The notes below the pieces were generated by a model. It saw only the letters and a list, made by a program, of their open reading frames with translations. It was not told the DNA's origin and did no database searches. This document shows, piece after piece, positions 1 to 7,120 of a stretch of 47,527 bases of DNA (positions within the stretch are counted from its first letter, which is position 1; every line of letters starts with the position of its first letter). This stretch comes from JAKASV01 sp964595035 (GTDB lineage: Bacteria > Babelota > Babeliae > Babelales > Vermiphilaceae). The stretch spans positions 1-47,527 of the forward strand of contig CAZQNW010000003.1 of assembly GCA_964595035.1 (NCBI GenBank). Reading direction: 5' to 3'. The translations under genes and the position numbers were made by a program.

Positions 1-362
1 ACTGCTGCTCCAGCGGCGGCTGCTGCTGTGAGAAGTGATCCTCCTAATGCTACAGCGGCACCCAATAGTCCTCCACCGCCTTTTCCGGTAACATAACTAC
101 GTAACATATAATCACCATTACTTAATTGATGAACTCTAATGGAACCTCCTGCGTCAATAAATGCTTTGAGTTGTGAAGGATTCATTATGCGCAATAGTGA
201 ATCAGTGTCATAAGGTTTAACTTCGTGGCATTGTCCGTTGTGAATAACGTTGTATCCGTTGGCATTACGCGTTACGGCAACCTGTTGCATTGAGTATGCG
301 TTGATAGATAGTAATGCGCAAAGGGTGAGTAGTTCTTTGTGTATGCATGAAAATTGTTTCAT
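1..362 (-). CDS. Exported small protein with glycine-zipper segment (C-terminus outside window)
   Basis: The reading frame is open from an ATG at 362 leftward to the window edge, giving 120 residues without a stop. The first 23 or so residues form a basic start, a hydrophobic core (LLTLCALLSINAYS) and a likely signal peptidase site, so the product should leave the cytoplasm. The middle is polar. Residues from about 95 onward form a Gly/Ala-rich stretch (GKGGGGLLGAAVALGGSLL) like a glycine-zipper membrane segment. I do not recognise a family. A protein of similar architecture lies at 40148-40504. It is divergently arranged with the M23 peptidase gene, across a 264-base spacer that holds a long inverted repeat. 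Function unknown; the reading frame and export signal are well supported. Confidence 0.7.
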   Translation of the reverse strand, partial: MKQFSCIHKELLTLCALLSINAYSMQQVAVTRNANGYNVIHNGQCHEVKPYDTDSLLRIMNPSQLKAFIDAGGSIRVHQLSNGDYMLRSYVTGKGGGGLLGAAVALGGSLLTAAAAAGAA

Positions 363-452
363 GAGCGTGCCTTTCTTGTATAGGTTTAACGAGTAAAACT
401 GTGGTACATATTATTTTAAGAATTATGCTCTGTCAATAGGATTTTTTTTAAT

Positions 453-509
453 CACTTAAGTCAATAACAGAGATGTTTTTTTTAGCATGCATTGTTATTG
501 ACTTAAGTG
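453..509. repeat. Perfect 17-bp inverted repeat between divergent genes
   Basis: CACTTAAGTCAATAACA at 453-469 is exactly complementary to TGTTATTGACTTAAGTG at 493-509, with a 23-base spacer containing a run of eight T. It lies between two divergently transcribed genes, so a transcription terminator has no obvious purpose here. It could be an operator, a folded 5' leader of the leftward gene, or a small mobile repeat. The arms are seen directly; the role is open. Confidence 0.7.
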
Positions 510-543
510 CATGATAATTAAATACAAAAATATTTTTATTGAT

Positions 544-572
544 TTGATTCATACTATAAAAATATGTATACT
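544..572 (+). promoter_or_regulatory. Probable sigma-70 promoter of the M23 peptidase gene
   Basis: TTGATT (544-549) and TATACT (567-572) are separated by exactly 17 bases, close to the -35/-10 consensus. Transcription would start near 579, about 48 bases before the ATG at 627. In an AT-rich genome such matches also arise by chance. Confidence 0.45.
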
Positions 573-626
573 TTAAGCTGTTTTATTGGTACATAGTACA
601 AATAATTTTCATGTCTGGGAAAAATC

Positions 627-1829
627 ATGGCCTTTCAATTGCGAACGTTTGTTGTAATAGTAGTTTTAATTGTCTTTTCATTGCTAGGCTGGCTGGTATA
701 TTCCTATTTTTTTGATACAAATATTCCTCAACTTACTTTGTCAGGATTGCAAGAAAATGAATATTATAATGGTGATGTTGTTTGTGGAATTTCTTGCAAT
801 AAATCAGGAAAAGTTGCGATTTTCCTCGATGAGCAGCCGCTTACAAAAACATCTGAGGGTATTAGACGTAATCGTGAATATCCATTTACTATTCCAACTA
901 ACGCGTTACCTAATGGTAAGCATACTTTTAAAGTAGAGTTTACTGACTCCAGTTACCATAAAAACAAAATTATAAAGTCCTGTTCTTTTAATGTTGATAA
1001 TCTTTCTTTGCAGGCAGCATTTGTTCAAGGTGATTCTGATTACAAAGTTCTTCAAGGTCGTACATTGCATATTCAATTTCAGACTAATAAAGAAATTGAT
1101 ACTGCATATGTATCTGCTCTTGCAAATAAATATCCATGTTTTAAAGAAGCAAAAAACTCATTAATTTATGAATGCTTTATTCCTGTTTCTTGTGATGAAA
1201 TTCCTAATGAATATATTTTCTCGGTTGAAATACGTGATAAGGTAGGAAATACGATTACCTTGGATAATAAGTTCCAGGTTGTCTTATACCCATTTAAAAG
1301 GGAGACATTACATGTAAGCGCGGAAAAAATGAAAGAAGAAAAAGAAATGGGTGAAGACCAACAAAAGCTTGAGGAAATATTAGTGCAATTAACTGAAGCA
1401 TCTCCTCGTGAAAAATTATGGCATGGAACTTTTTGTTTGCCAATAGACAATATACGTATAACATGTGACTATGGAACTATTCGTACAACGCAAGAGAGAG
1501 GGCGCTACACTCATAAAGCTCTTGATCTTGTTAACACAAGCATACCTCGTAGTGTTGTATGGGCAACTCAAAGTGGCATTGTTGCTCATATGGGACGTTA
1601 CGCAACCAGCGGTAATTCGGTAGTTATAGATCATGGGTGTGGTGTTTTATCTTTATTCTTTCACCTGGATAGTTTTGCTGATATTCAAGTCGGTAAAAAA
1701 ATAGCACAAGGTAATCCGATAGGAATAATTGGTAAAACCGGTTATGCAACAGGATATCATTTGCATTGGGAAATGCGGGTTAATAATATGCCGGTTGATC
1801 CTATACAATGGACTAAACAGAATTTTTAG
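627..1829 (+). CDS. Membrane-anchored M23 (LytM-type) metallopeptidase
   Basis: This 400-residue protein starts with a transmembrane anchor (about residues 8-28). A beta-rich, Ig-like region follows (about 35-215), then a short charged helix (about 235-255), and a C-terminal peptidase M23 domain (about 285-395). The zinc ligands of the family are visible: H296 and D300 in HKALD, and the HxH motif at H378/H380 (HLHWE). M23 enzymes cut peptide cross-links of peptidoglycan, so the domain should act in the periplasm on the cell wall, in growth, division or remodelling. The order anchor, beta domain, LytM is common in envelope-remodelling hydrolases. The Shine-Dalgarno is weak (GGGAAAA before the ATG). 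The next gene starts 19 bases downstream and is probably co-transcribed. Enzyme class is confident; the exact substrate is not. Confidence 0.85.
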   Translation: MAFQLRTFVVIVVLIVFSLLGWLVYSYFFDTNIPQLTLSGLQENEYYNGDVVCGISCNKSGKVAIFLDEQPLTKTSEGIRRNREYPFTIPTNALPNGKHTFKVEFTDSSYHKNKIIKSCSFNVDNLSLQAAFVQGDSDYKVLQGRTLHIQFQTNKEIDTAYVSALANKYPCFKEAKNSLIYECFIPVSCDEIPNEYIFSVEIRDKVGNTITLDNKFQVVLYPFKRETLHVSAEKMKEEKEMGEDQQKLEEILVQLTEASPREKLWHGTFCLPIDNIRITCDYGTIRTTQERGRYTHKALDLVNTSIPRSVVWATQSGIVAHMGRYATSGNSVVIDHGCGVLSLFFHLDSFADIQVGKKIAQGNPIGIIGKTGYATGYHLHWEMRVNNMPVDPIQWTKQNF

Positions 1830-1848
1830 AAATTAAAAGAGAGATGTA

Positions 1849-2412
1849 ATGAAGGATTTTATACCAAGATACAATTATTGGTGTAGTAGCATGGTTCGCT
1901 ATCCAAGCTACTATCGTTATGGATTGACAGTTCTAGTTATATGTGGACTTTGTATTTTCTGGTACCTTGGGATTTATAGATATGTTAATACCAGAATTAA
2001 TTTTTATACGAAGGTGAATGAAGCGGCACGTATGCAGCTCATCGCGCGTGATAAAAAACAATCAGCAATAGCTGCTTTACCTCAGGCAGCAAAGCTTTTT
2101 CAACAAGAAATGCGGTCATACAAAGAAGCGCAACTTATGCCCAACGAATTTTTTGCTTTTCTAATTCAACAACTTTTTGCATCGCATATTGTGCTTGTGA
2201 ACAGTTCAATTGAAGCTCCTGTTCATCAAAGCTTTTATATTCAGTACCCGATTAAGCTTGATTTGCACTGTTCATTCGAATCTTTGCTCAGTTTTTTACA
2301 GTGGGTGTCATTAAAAAGTAAATCGGCAGGGCTTTCTCTTGTTACTCTTTCCAGGCATGATTCGCATACGTATCATATTGCATTACGGTTTGATTATTTG
2401 ATCATTCGATGA
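1849..2412 (+). CDS. PilO/GspM-like single-pass membrane protein
   Basis: 187 residues: a short cytoplasmic N-terminus, one transmembrane helix at about 25-45 (LTVLVICGLCIFWYLG), a helical, probably coiled-coil stretch (about 50-100), and a C-terminal alpha/beta part (about 105-187). This is the layout of PilO/GspM inner-membrane alignment proteins of type IV pili and type II secretion, and the C-terminal part could form their ferredoxin-like fold. No diagnostic motif proves this and no other pilus gene is in the window. The gene follows the M23 peptidase closely and is preceded by AGAGAG, so the two look like an operon. Called on topology only; it could be another bitopic envelope protein. 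Confidence 0.5.
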   Translation: MKDFIPRYNYWCSSMVRYPSYYRYGLTVLVICGLCIFWYLGIYRYVNTRINFYTKVNEAARMQLIARDKKQSAIAALPQAAKLFQQEMRSYKEAQLMPNEFFAFLIQQLFASHIVLVNSSIEAPVHQSFYIQYPIKLDLHCSFESLLSFLQWVSLKSKSAGLSLVTLSRHDSHTYHIALRFDYLIIR

Positions 2413-2446
2413 TGAGTATTTATGCGCAAGACTAAGGGCTTTTTGC

Positions 2447-2481
2447 AAAAAAAAGCCCTTCAACTTGAAAAAGCTGAAGGG
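2447..2481 (-). terminator. Rho-independent terminator for the leftward glycosyltransferase gene
   Basis: On the minus strand CCCTTCA...TGAAGGG (2481-2456) forms a stem, extended by CTT/AAG inside, and is followed directly by C and a run of eight T. This is a canonical intrinsic terminator about 170 bases beyond the stop of the gene at 2652-3569. The plus-strand reading has an overlapping AAGGGC/GCCCTT stem (2434-2460) without a T tail. Confidence 0.65.
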
Positions 2482-2490
2482 TTAGGGGGT

Positions 2491-2514
2491 GAACAATACT
2501 ATGTTGTATTGTTC
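2491..2514. other. Additional perfect hairpin in the intergenic region
   Basis: GAACAATAC (2491-2499) pairs with GTATTGTTC (2506-2514) around a six-base loop. It adjoins the terminator stem, so three hairpins occupy about 80 bases. The spacer 2413-2651 holds nothing else I can support. Confidence 0.5.
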
Positions 2515-2651
2515 GTTTAGGGACACTTTAAACAGTTCCAAAAAAATAGAAAAAAGTCAAGTTTTTGGTCTTTGTTTTTTATAAAGAATGGCCTTATCAC
2601 TAAAAAAGTTAATTAAGCTGTTAATCTTTTTGCGTACATTGTATAGAATTT

Positions 2652-3569
2652 CTAAGCGCGTATAAATTGATAAAGTCCCTTCCAGTAGCCGATAATATAA
2701 TGAATGTTGCGTTGTGCGATTGAGCTGTATATAGCTTCAATTAACAATCCAAACATGCTCCACGCATAAGCAAAAATACGTAATCTGTTTTCCGGATAGA
2801 AGTTTTTGAAGAAAAGATACGTATAATAGTGTGAGAACATAGTGCGAAAATCCAAAACTTTTTCACGATTCAATGGAGATTGTAAATGTACAAGCTTTGC
2901 GTACGGATTATAAAATAACTTGTGATGTTGTGATACACGTTTTGAAAAATCGCAATCCTCCATAAAAGCATAACGAACTAGGTATTCATCAAATTGATTT
3001 TTTTTAAATACTGATGAACGATACGCACAACAGCACCCTCCAAGCACTTGAACTTCCTGAAAGCATTCTGAGCCAAACGCATGCGTCGGCATTCCTGATG
3101 TTGTAAAATATCCTGAAGCATAATTGCGTTGAATAAGAAAAAGAACACGCATGATATGTCTGAATGTACGTTTATAAGGCGCAATATTTGTTATTGTACC
3201 TGAGCCACCGGCAAATTTTGGGTGTCCTGCGAAAATGCGCTGCATTTCTTTAATGTAATTTTTATCAATAATTACATCATCATCAAAAAAATAGACGATG
3301 TCTCCATGAGCAAGTTCTACGCCGATATTTCTTTGATATGTAAGGCCTGGTTTTGTGTGTCGATATAACAGGTGAGTGTGAGGGAATATGTCGGATGTAA
3401 AAAGAGAGGTAAATCTTTCTTGCGCGATCATCGGAATATCACTGCTGTCAATAATGATTAATTCATCAGGCAAGCTTGTTTGTTGAGCTATTGATTGCAA
3501 GCAGTCAGGTATGCAATCAAAACGATTTCTTGTGCAAATGATGACGCTTGTTTTGAGTCGTTCAATCAT
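2652..3569 (-). CDS. Family 2 glycosyltransferase
   Basis: 305 residues with the GT-A fold signature of family 2. The nucleotide-binding start is SVIICTRNR (8-16) and IIIDSSD (38-44) follows. The metal-binding acidic cluster is FFDDDV (DDD at 96-98), and an ED pair lies in FMEDCDF further on. Such enzymes move a sugar from a nucleotide-sugar donor to a glycan, lipid or protein, usually at the cytoplasmic face of the inner membrane. Hydrophobic segments near the C-terminus (about 260-300) suggest membrane association. It stands alone on the minus strand with its own terminator, and no other glycan gene is close enough to tell which polymer it builds. The start at 3569 is preceded by GGGAGATACTGT, a good Shine-Dalgarno. 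Family is confident, acceptor unknown. Confidence 0.85.
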   Translation of the reverse strand: MIERLKTSVIICTRNRFDCIPDCLQSIAQQTSLPDELIIIDSSDIPMIAQERFTSLFTSDIFPHTHLLYRHTKPGLTYQRNIGVELAHGDIVYFFDDDVIIDKNYIKEMQRIFAGHPKFAGGSGTITNIAPYKRTFRHIMRVLFLIQRNYASGYFTTSGMPTHAFGSECFQEVQVLGGCCCAYRSSVFKKNQFDEYLVRYAFMEDCDFSKRVSQHHKLFYNPYAKLVHLQSPLNREKVLDFRTMFSHYYTYLFFKNFYPENRLRIFAYAWSMFGLLIEAIYSSIAQRNIHYIIGYWKGLYQFIRA

Positions 3570-3680
3570 ACAGTATCTCCCTCAATCATTTCTTTCTTAT
3601 ATGTACTTAGGTTCTTTTCAATAATAGCGTGAATTTTATCATTGTACAGGTTAAAACATGTATGGCAAGATAGAGAGAGA

Positions 3681-3716
3681 TTGTCATTGATGACAAGCTT
3701 ATGGTATGATCATACC
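3681..3716. promoter_or_regulatory. Two adjacent palindromes upstream of the gene at 3753
   Basis: TTGTCATTGATGACAA (3681-3696) is a 6-bp dyad with a four-base centre. GGTATGATCATACC (3703-3716) is a perfect 14-bp palindrome. They lie six bases apart in the 183-base divergent spacer between the glycosyltransferase and the exported protein gene, which suits a pair of operator half-sites. No regulator is identified. Confidence 0.4.
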
Positions 3717-3752
3717 TGATTATTTTTTTACATTTTGTGATGAAGGGTTTTT

Positions 3753-4589
3753 ATGAAAAGAAAATTGTGTATTGCGTGTATTATGGTATTAGCTTGTGCA
3801 GGATTATCTTTTTGTGAAGAAAATCATGATGTTATAGATGTACAAGATGCCGCATATGACATTGTGCTTATAACGTTATCGCAAGGGAAAGTATCTATCG
3901 TGCGTTATTACTCAGGTCCGGAAATGTTAAAGAAATATGAGCATATTTTCAGTGTTGATTTGGCCGATGCGAATGAGTTGTATGATACGCTTACATGCAA
4001 CCAAGAAAATCACAATTCTATAGTTGTTCATTCAGAACGAGAAGCAATCGGTGGTTATATTCTTAATTGGGCTACCATGGTTGGAATTGATGGAACGCGT
4101 ATTGTGAATATTGTACCGTTGAGTGTAACGTTAACACATAATGATACGGATACAACGTTGATAAAAATTAAGAATGACTCCGGTTCTTTGACAGCTGATT
4201 TAGAGTTAATTGTTGATAAACCTGTCAAGAGTGCTTGCGCGTTTCTATTGCCACGCGCGTTACTCAATTCGATGTGTGTAGCGCAAGAAACGATGTCTTT
4301 TGCGGATGGGTGCAGATTAGGTGTTATCGTTGCTCGAACGAATAGCTTATGTATAGATGATCTAACGAATGATAAGGAAGTTGAGTTTGAGCAAATAATT
4401 AATTCAATGCTTGAAGACGGAACAATAAAAATAAAAGAAGTCAGTCCTGTGATGGCCCGTTTGCGCACTATAGGAAGTGTTATCTTTGTAAAATATATAA
4501 TTGCCAAACAAGCACTTTGCTCGTGGTGGCGTAACTTGTGGCATAAACAAGATGGCAATGCAAAACAATCTTCTATGCAGGCGCGGTAA
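3753..4589 (+). CDS. Exported protein of unknown function
   Basis: 278 residues with a clear N-terminal signal peptide (MKRKLCIACIMVLACAGLSF). A mixed alpha/beta body follows, and the C-terminal segment is hydrophobic then basic (about 240-265, SVIFVKYIIAKQ), which could associate with the membrane. The cysteine at about position 21 follows LSF, which does not fit a lipobox well. I see no recognisable domain. A Shine-Dalgarno (GAAGGG) precedes the ATG, and two palindromes lie upstream. The stop codon is two bases before the rsmE start, so both are probably translated from one mRNA. That need not mean a shared function. Export is well supported, function unknown. Confidence 0.7.
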   Translation: MKRKLCIACIMVLACAGLSFCEENHDVIDVQDAAYDIVLITLSQGKVSIVRYYSGPEMLKKYEHIFSVDLADANELYDTLTCNQENHNSIVVHSEREAIGGYILNWATMVGIDGTRIVNIVPLSVTLTHNDTDTTLIKIKNDSGSLTADLELIVDKPVKSACAFLLPRALLNSMCVAQETMSFADGCRLGVIVARTNSLCIDDLTNDKEVEFEQIINSMLEDGTIKIKEVSPVMARLRTIGSVIFVKYIIAKQALCSWWRNLWHKQDGNAKQSSMQAR

Positions 4590-4591
4590 AT

Positions 4592-5356
4592 ATGTTGCAC
4601 AAAGATATTCAAGAGTGCCATGCGTTTGCATTTTATTATCCTGCTATAGCAACGTTAAGTCATAGTGGTGATAAACTCTATACTGTTCATGATCGTATAT
4701 TATGTCATCGTATACTACATGTAGTTCGGTTGCGCGTTGGTGACTGTTTTACCTTGTTTGATCAACATGCTCATATTGAGTGTGTTCTTCAAGCTATACA
4801 TGAAAAATCATTTCAATTTAGTGTACTTTCTTACGAATGCAATAGCGTATATAATCCTCGTATTACGGTTTTGTTACCGTTACTTAAAAAAGAGGCTTTT
4901 GAAGAAGCTTTATATGCAGCGACTGAACTTGGAGCTAATGCCGTACAGTTGATTACGACAAAAAAAACGCAACGTGTATTTGGTGGTGCTAAAGAATCCG
5001 AAAGAATAGAGCGCATTGTGCAGGCAGCAGCGGAACAGTCTAAAAACTTTTCATATCCAGTAGTATTGGATCCTATATCGTTTGAACAGGCTGCTGTTGG
5101 GTATGAAGAATCAATAAAAATATTTTTTGATCCTGATGGATGTCCGTTGTATGATGTTATTCGCGCAGTACAATCTGAAATTTCAACACATATTGTATTA
5201 TTGATAGGTCCTGAAGGAGATTTAACAGTAGATGAAAAATGTGTTGTTCGCAAAAACAATTTTGTTCTTTGCCGATTAACACCGACAATTCTTCGTGCTC
5301 AGCAAGCCGTTACTGTGTCTTTGGGTGCGTTTCGATCTATGCTGCGGAATGATTGA
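4592..5356 (+). CDS. rsmE: 16S rRNA (uracil-1498-N3)-methyltransferase RsmE
   Basis: 254 residues with the RsmE plan: an N-terminal PUA-like barrel (about 20-75, with HRILHVVRLRVGD as in the family) and a C-terminal SPOUT (trefoil-knot) methyltransferase domain (about 80-250). The family's knot motif is present as IGPEGDLTVDE (GPEG at 206-209), followed by LTPTILRAQQAV (family consensus LGxRILRxETA). RsmE uses S-adenosylmethionine to methylate N3 of U1498 in the decoding centre of 30S subunits. The usual ETA is AQQA here, a mild divergence. It begins two bases after the preceding stop. Family assignment is strong. Confidence 0.9.
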   Translation: MLHKDIQECHAFAFYYPAIATLSHSGDKLYTVHDRILCHRILHVVRLRVGDCFTLFDQHAHIECVLQAIHEKSFQFSVLSYECNSVYNPRITVLLPLLKKEAFEEALYAATELGANAVQLITTKKTQRVFGGAKESERIERIVQAAAEQSKNFSYPVVLDPISFEQAAVGYEESIKIFFDPDGCPLYDVIRAVQSEISTHIVLLIGPEGDLTVDEKCVVRKNNFVLCRLTPTILRAQQAVTVSLGAFRSMLRND

Positions 5357-5432
5357 TAAAGGACTATTGATTCTGTTTCCCTTATTTTGTTAGATTAACT
5401 ATGTAGATCAGAGTATGTAATTAAAGGGTTAT

Positions 5433-5534
5433 ATGAAGCGCCTATCTGATTTAGATATAGTTTTGTTTGCTTTATTTTGTACGAGTTTTGCTATAGCAAT
5501 GCTTTGTCGTATTACTCAGTTTTTTGGAACATAG
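5433..5534 (+). CDS. Possible 33-residue single-span membrane peptide
   Basis: An ATG at 5433 preceded by AAAGGG at a workable distance opens 33 codons. The product has a short polar start (MKRLSDLD), a hydrophobic span (IVLFALFCTSFAIAMLC) and a short tail. It lies between rsmE and the convergent tsaB gene. Length and composition would suit a small membrane protein, but an ORF this short can occur by chance, so the call is tentative. Confidence 0.35.
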   Translation: MKRLSDLDIVLFALFCTSFAIAMLCRITQFFGT

Positions 5535-5540
5535 ATTATA

Positions 5541-6209
5541 TTACGCTATTGGCTTTTTTAGATACAGTGGTTCAATAAAATAAGTAATACCTAATCCATC
5601 TTTAGCGTAGGTATTTCCCGTATATAAAATTTGTTCCAAAGAGGCGGTTAACGGAAGAGGTTCAGGTATATATGCTTGTGACGCAAAAGAGGATGTTATT
5701 TCAGAGCGATATACATCAGTACCGTTTCCTATAAATTGTATAGGTATATCATGATACATTGAATGTATCATTTCAAGGCATACTTCTATAGGAGCGTATC
5801 CTTTTTGTAAAGTTCCTGTTGAGGGATCATTAACTCCGTAATAAACAGCACGATTAAATGCGTTTAATAAAACAACTGTTTTAAGAGAACTCTTATGTTG
5901 ATATTCTTGCATAAATGCTTCAAGTGCATCTACTCCAATAAGAGGAATCTTGTGTGCGAAGGCGATACCGTTAACTGTTACAATGACTGTTCTTAACGTG
6001 GTAAATGGAGCAGGGCCCTGATTGACAATAATATAGTTAACATCCGCAAGAGTGTACTTATTTGTTGTGAGTAAAGCATCGATTGTAGGTATGAGATGTG
6101 CGCTTGCCAATTCTTTTGCAAGTGAGCATGATGCTAAAAGTTCATTATCACATGCAAGCGCACTTTCTACCGAATTGTATGTGTTATGTATGCAGATTAC
6201 AAGACTCAT
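5541..6209 (-). CDS. tsaB: tRNA threonylcarbamoyladenosine biosynthesis protein TsaB
   Basis: 222 residues of the ASKHA fold. The diagnostic TsaB segment is NQGPAPFTTLRTVIVTVNG (family GPGSFTGLRIG), followed by IPLIGVDALEAF as in the family, and the N-terminus aligns with the usual NTSVESxSVAL-type strand. TsaB is the scaffold partner of TsaD and TsaE in making t6A at position 37 of ANN-decoding tRNAs in the cytoplasm. The family's GPGSF is changed to GPAPF. The gene follows the small zinc-ribbon gene with only six bases between stop and start (GGAAGAC as Shine-Dalgarno), so they form an operon. tsaD and tsaE are not in the window. Confidence 0.85.
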   Translation of the reverse strand: MSLVICIHNTYNSVESALACDNELLASCSLAKELASAHLIPTIDALLTTNKYTLADVNYIIVNQGPAPFTTLRTVIVTVNGIAFAHKIPLIGVDALEAFMQEYQHKSSLKTVVLLNAFNRAVYYGVNDPSTGTLQKGYAPIEVCLEMIHSMYHDIPIQFIGNGTDVYRSEITSSFASQAYIPEPLPLTASLEQILYTGNTYAKDGLGITYFIEPLYLKKPIA

Positions 6210-6215
6210 GTCTTC

Positions 6216-6395
6216 CTAACCACGGCTTCGGCATTTTTGCTGTTGATAAAATAGACTGAATGCGTCAAACTCTATTGTTTTTTCCTTTCTTAATGCCACT
6301 CTGCCACAGTTGAGGCATTTCCAGCCGTCAAAGTTTATAAAGTGGTCAAAGAAAGACTGCAAGACCATAAGGCCTCCGCATTTTTTACACTTCAT
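6216..6395 (-). CDS. Small zinc-ribbon protein
   Basis: A 59-residue frame from ATG at 6395 to TAG at 6216-6218, too short for usual ORF cut-offs. It carries two CxxC knuckles, C3-K-K-C6 at the very N-terminus and C27-L-N-C30, with an FDGWKC lead-in typical of zinc ribbons. A basic helix-like tail follows. GGGAG precedes the ATG at proper spacing. The stop is six bases before the tsaB start. Such mini-ribbons are often nucleic-acid-binding or protein-contact modules, but the specific role is unknown. It uses more GAC, GGC, CTC and TGC codons than neighbouring genes, a small compositional difference. The reading frame is well supported by motif, Shine-Dalgarno and operon spacing. Confidence 0.75.
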   Translation of the reverse strand: MKCKKCGGLMVLQSFFDHFINFDGWKCLNCGRVALRKEKTIEFDAFSLFYQQQKCRSRG

Positions 6396-6496
6396 TCTAC
6401 CAGCTCCCTTTTAAACTCCCGCCTACTTTCCTCAATCAATTTAGAAAGGTAATATATATCCTCTATGTTTGTCAATAAATATCTAAAAAAAGCCTT

Positions 6497-6916
6497 TTAT
6501 AACTCACTCTGAGCATAGGTATGTTTGTACTCTAGGTAAGAAGAGAGAATGAATGCGGCAGCTCGCGAATGTGATGCCTGTTTTTCTGCCGGGGACTGTT
6601 TCCCTTGTTTTAAGGTATCGGCTCTTTTACTGCTCAGTCGCTCGTCCCAGAGTATAAATGTTTTTTGAGGGAATATTGAGCGTAACTGTTGAACGATTTC
6701 AGTGGTTTTTTTTGTTTGGTTGCTTTCTTTTCCTTTCATTGTTTTGGGATAGCCAACGACAATGGTTTCTATTTTTTCTGATTGAAATAACTCTTTTAAG
6801 AAATCAAATAAATTGCTGCTTTGTGTTGTTTTGTATGGTTTAGCGATAATTTCCATAGGATCTGAAAGTGCAGTTCCTGTCCAAACATCTCCTATATCAA
6901 GTGCTAATATTTTCAT
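6497..6916 (-). CDS. ruvX: YqgF/RuvX-family RNase H-fold nuclease, divergent active site
   Basis: 139 residues, the usual length for RuvX (YqgF). Family landmarks are the first strand ILALDIGDVWTG (D7), IVVGYPKTMKG, ILWDERLSS (E92), and the C-terminal helix ASHSRAAAFILSSYL. Members are RNase H-fold enzymes implicated in Holliday-junction resolution or 16S rRNA 5' maturation. Two features differ from the canonical protein. The third catalytic acid, expected in (V/I)DSxAA, is histidine here (H116), and the GxKRIG-type loop reads GDVWTG. The enzyme may be weakened, or may use another acid. It stands alone on the minus strand, divergent from murE across about 200 bases. Confidence 0.8.
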   Translation of the reverse strand: MKILALDIGDVWTGTALSDPMEIIAKPYKTTQSSNLFDFLKELFQSEKIETIVVGYPKTMKGKESNQTKKTTEIVQQLRSIFPQKTFILWDERLSSKRADTLKQGKQSPAEKQASHSRAAAFILSSYLEYKHTYAQSEL

Positions 6917-7120
6917 GTATACAACCTATTTGTATAGTTTTTTTATTATAGATCAGTATACTAAAAAGCATGCATTGTCAAAGAAGAAAATTTGGTCTAA
7001 GGATTGCGAGTTCTTTAAACTATATAAGCAAGGTGTACGTGGTCAAGGTTGCTGTATTAATAATCTTTGTACTTGTATGGTTAGTGTAGGGACTGATTAT
7101 ATAATGCGAGAAACGATACT

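Noticed and set aside
2422..2520. A 32-codon frame (MRKTKGFLQKKALQLEKAEG...) over the hairpin cluster
   Set aside because: No Shine-Dalgarno, and the bases are explained by terminator stems; probably chance.
3753..4589. Lipoprotein call for the exported protein (LSFC)
   Set aside because: Phenylalanine directly before the cysteine does not fit the lipobox; a plain signal peptide is more likely.
4055..4621. 188-codon leftward open frame
   Set aside because: Antisense to the exported protein gene and the rsmE start; no Shine-Dalgarno or recognisable domain.
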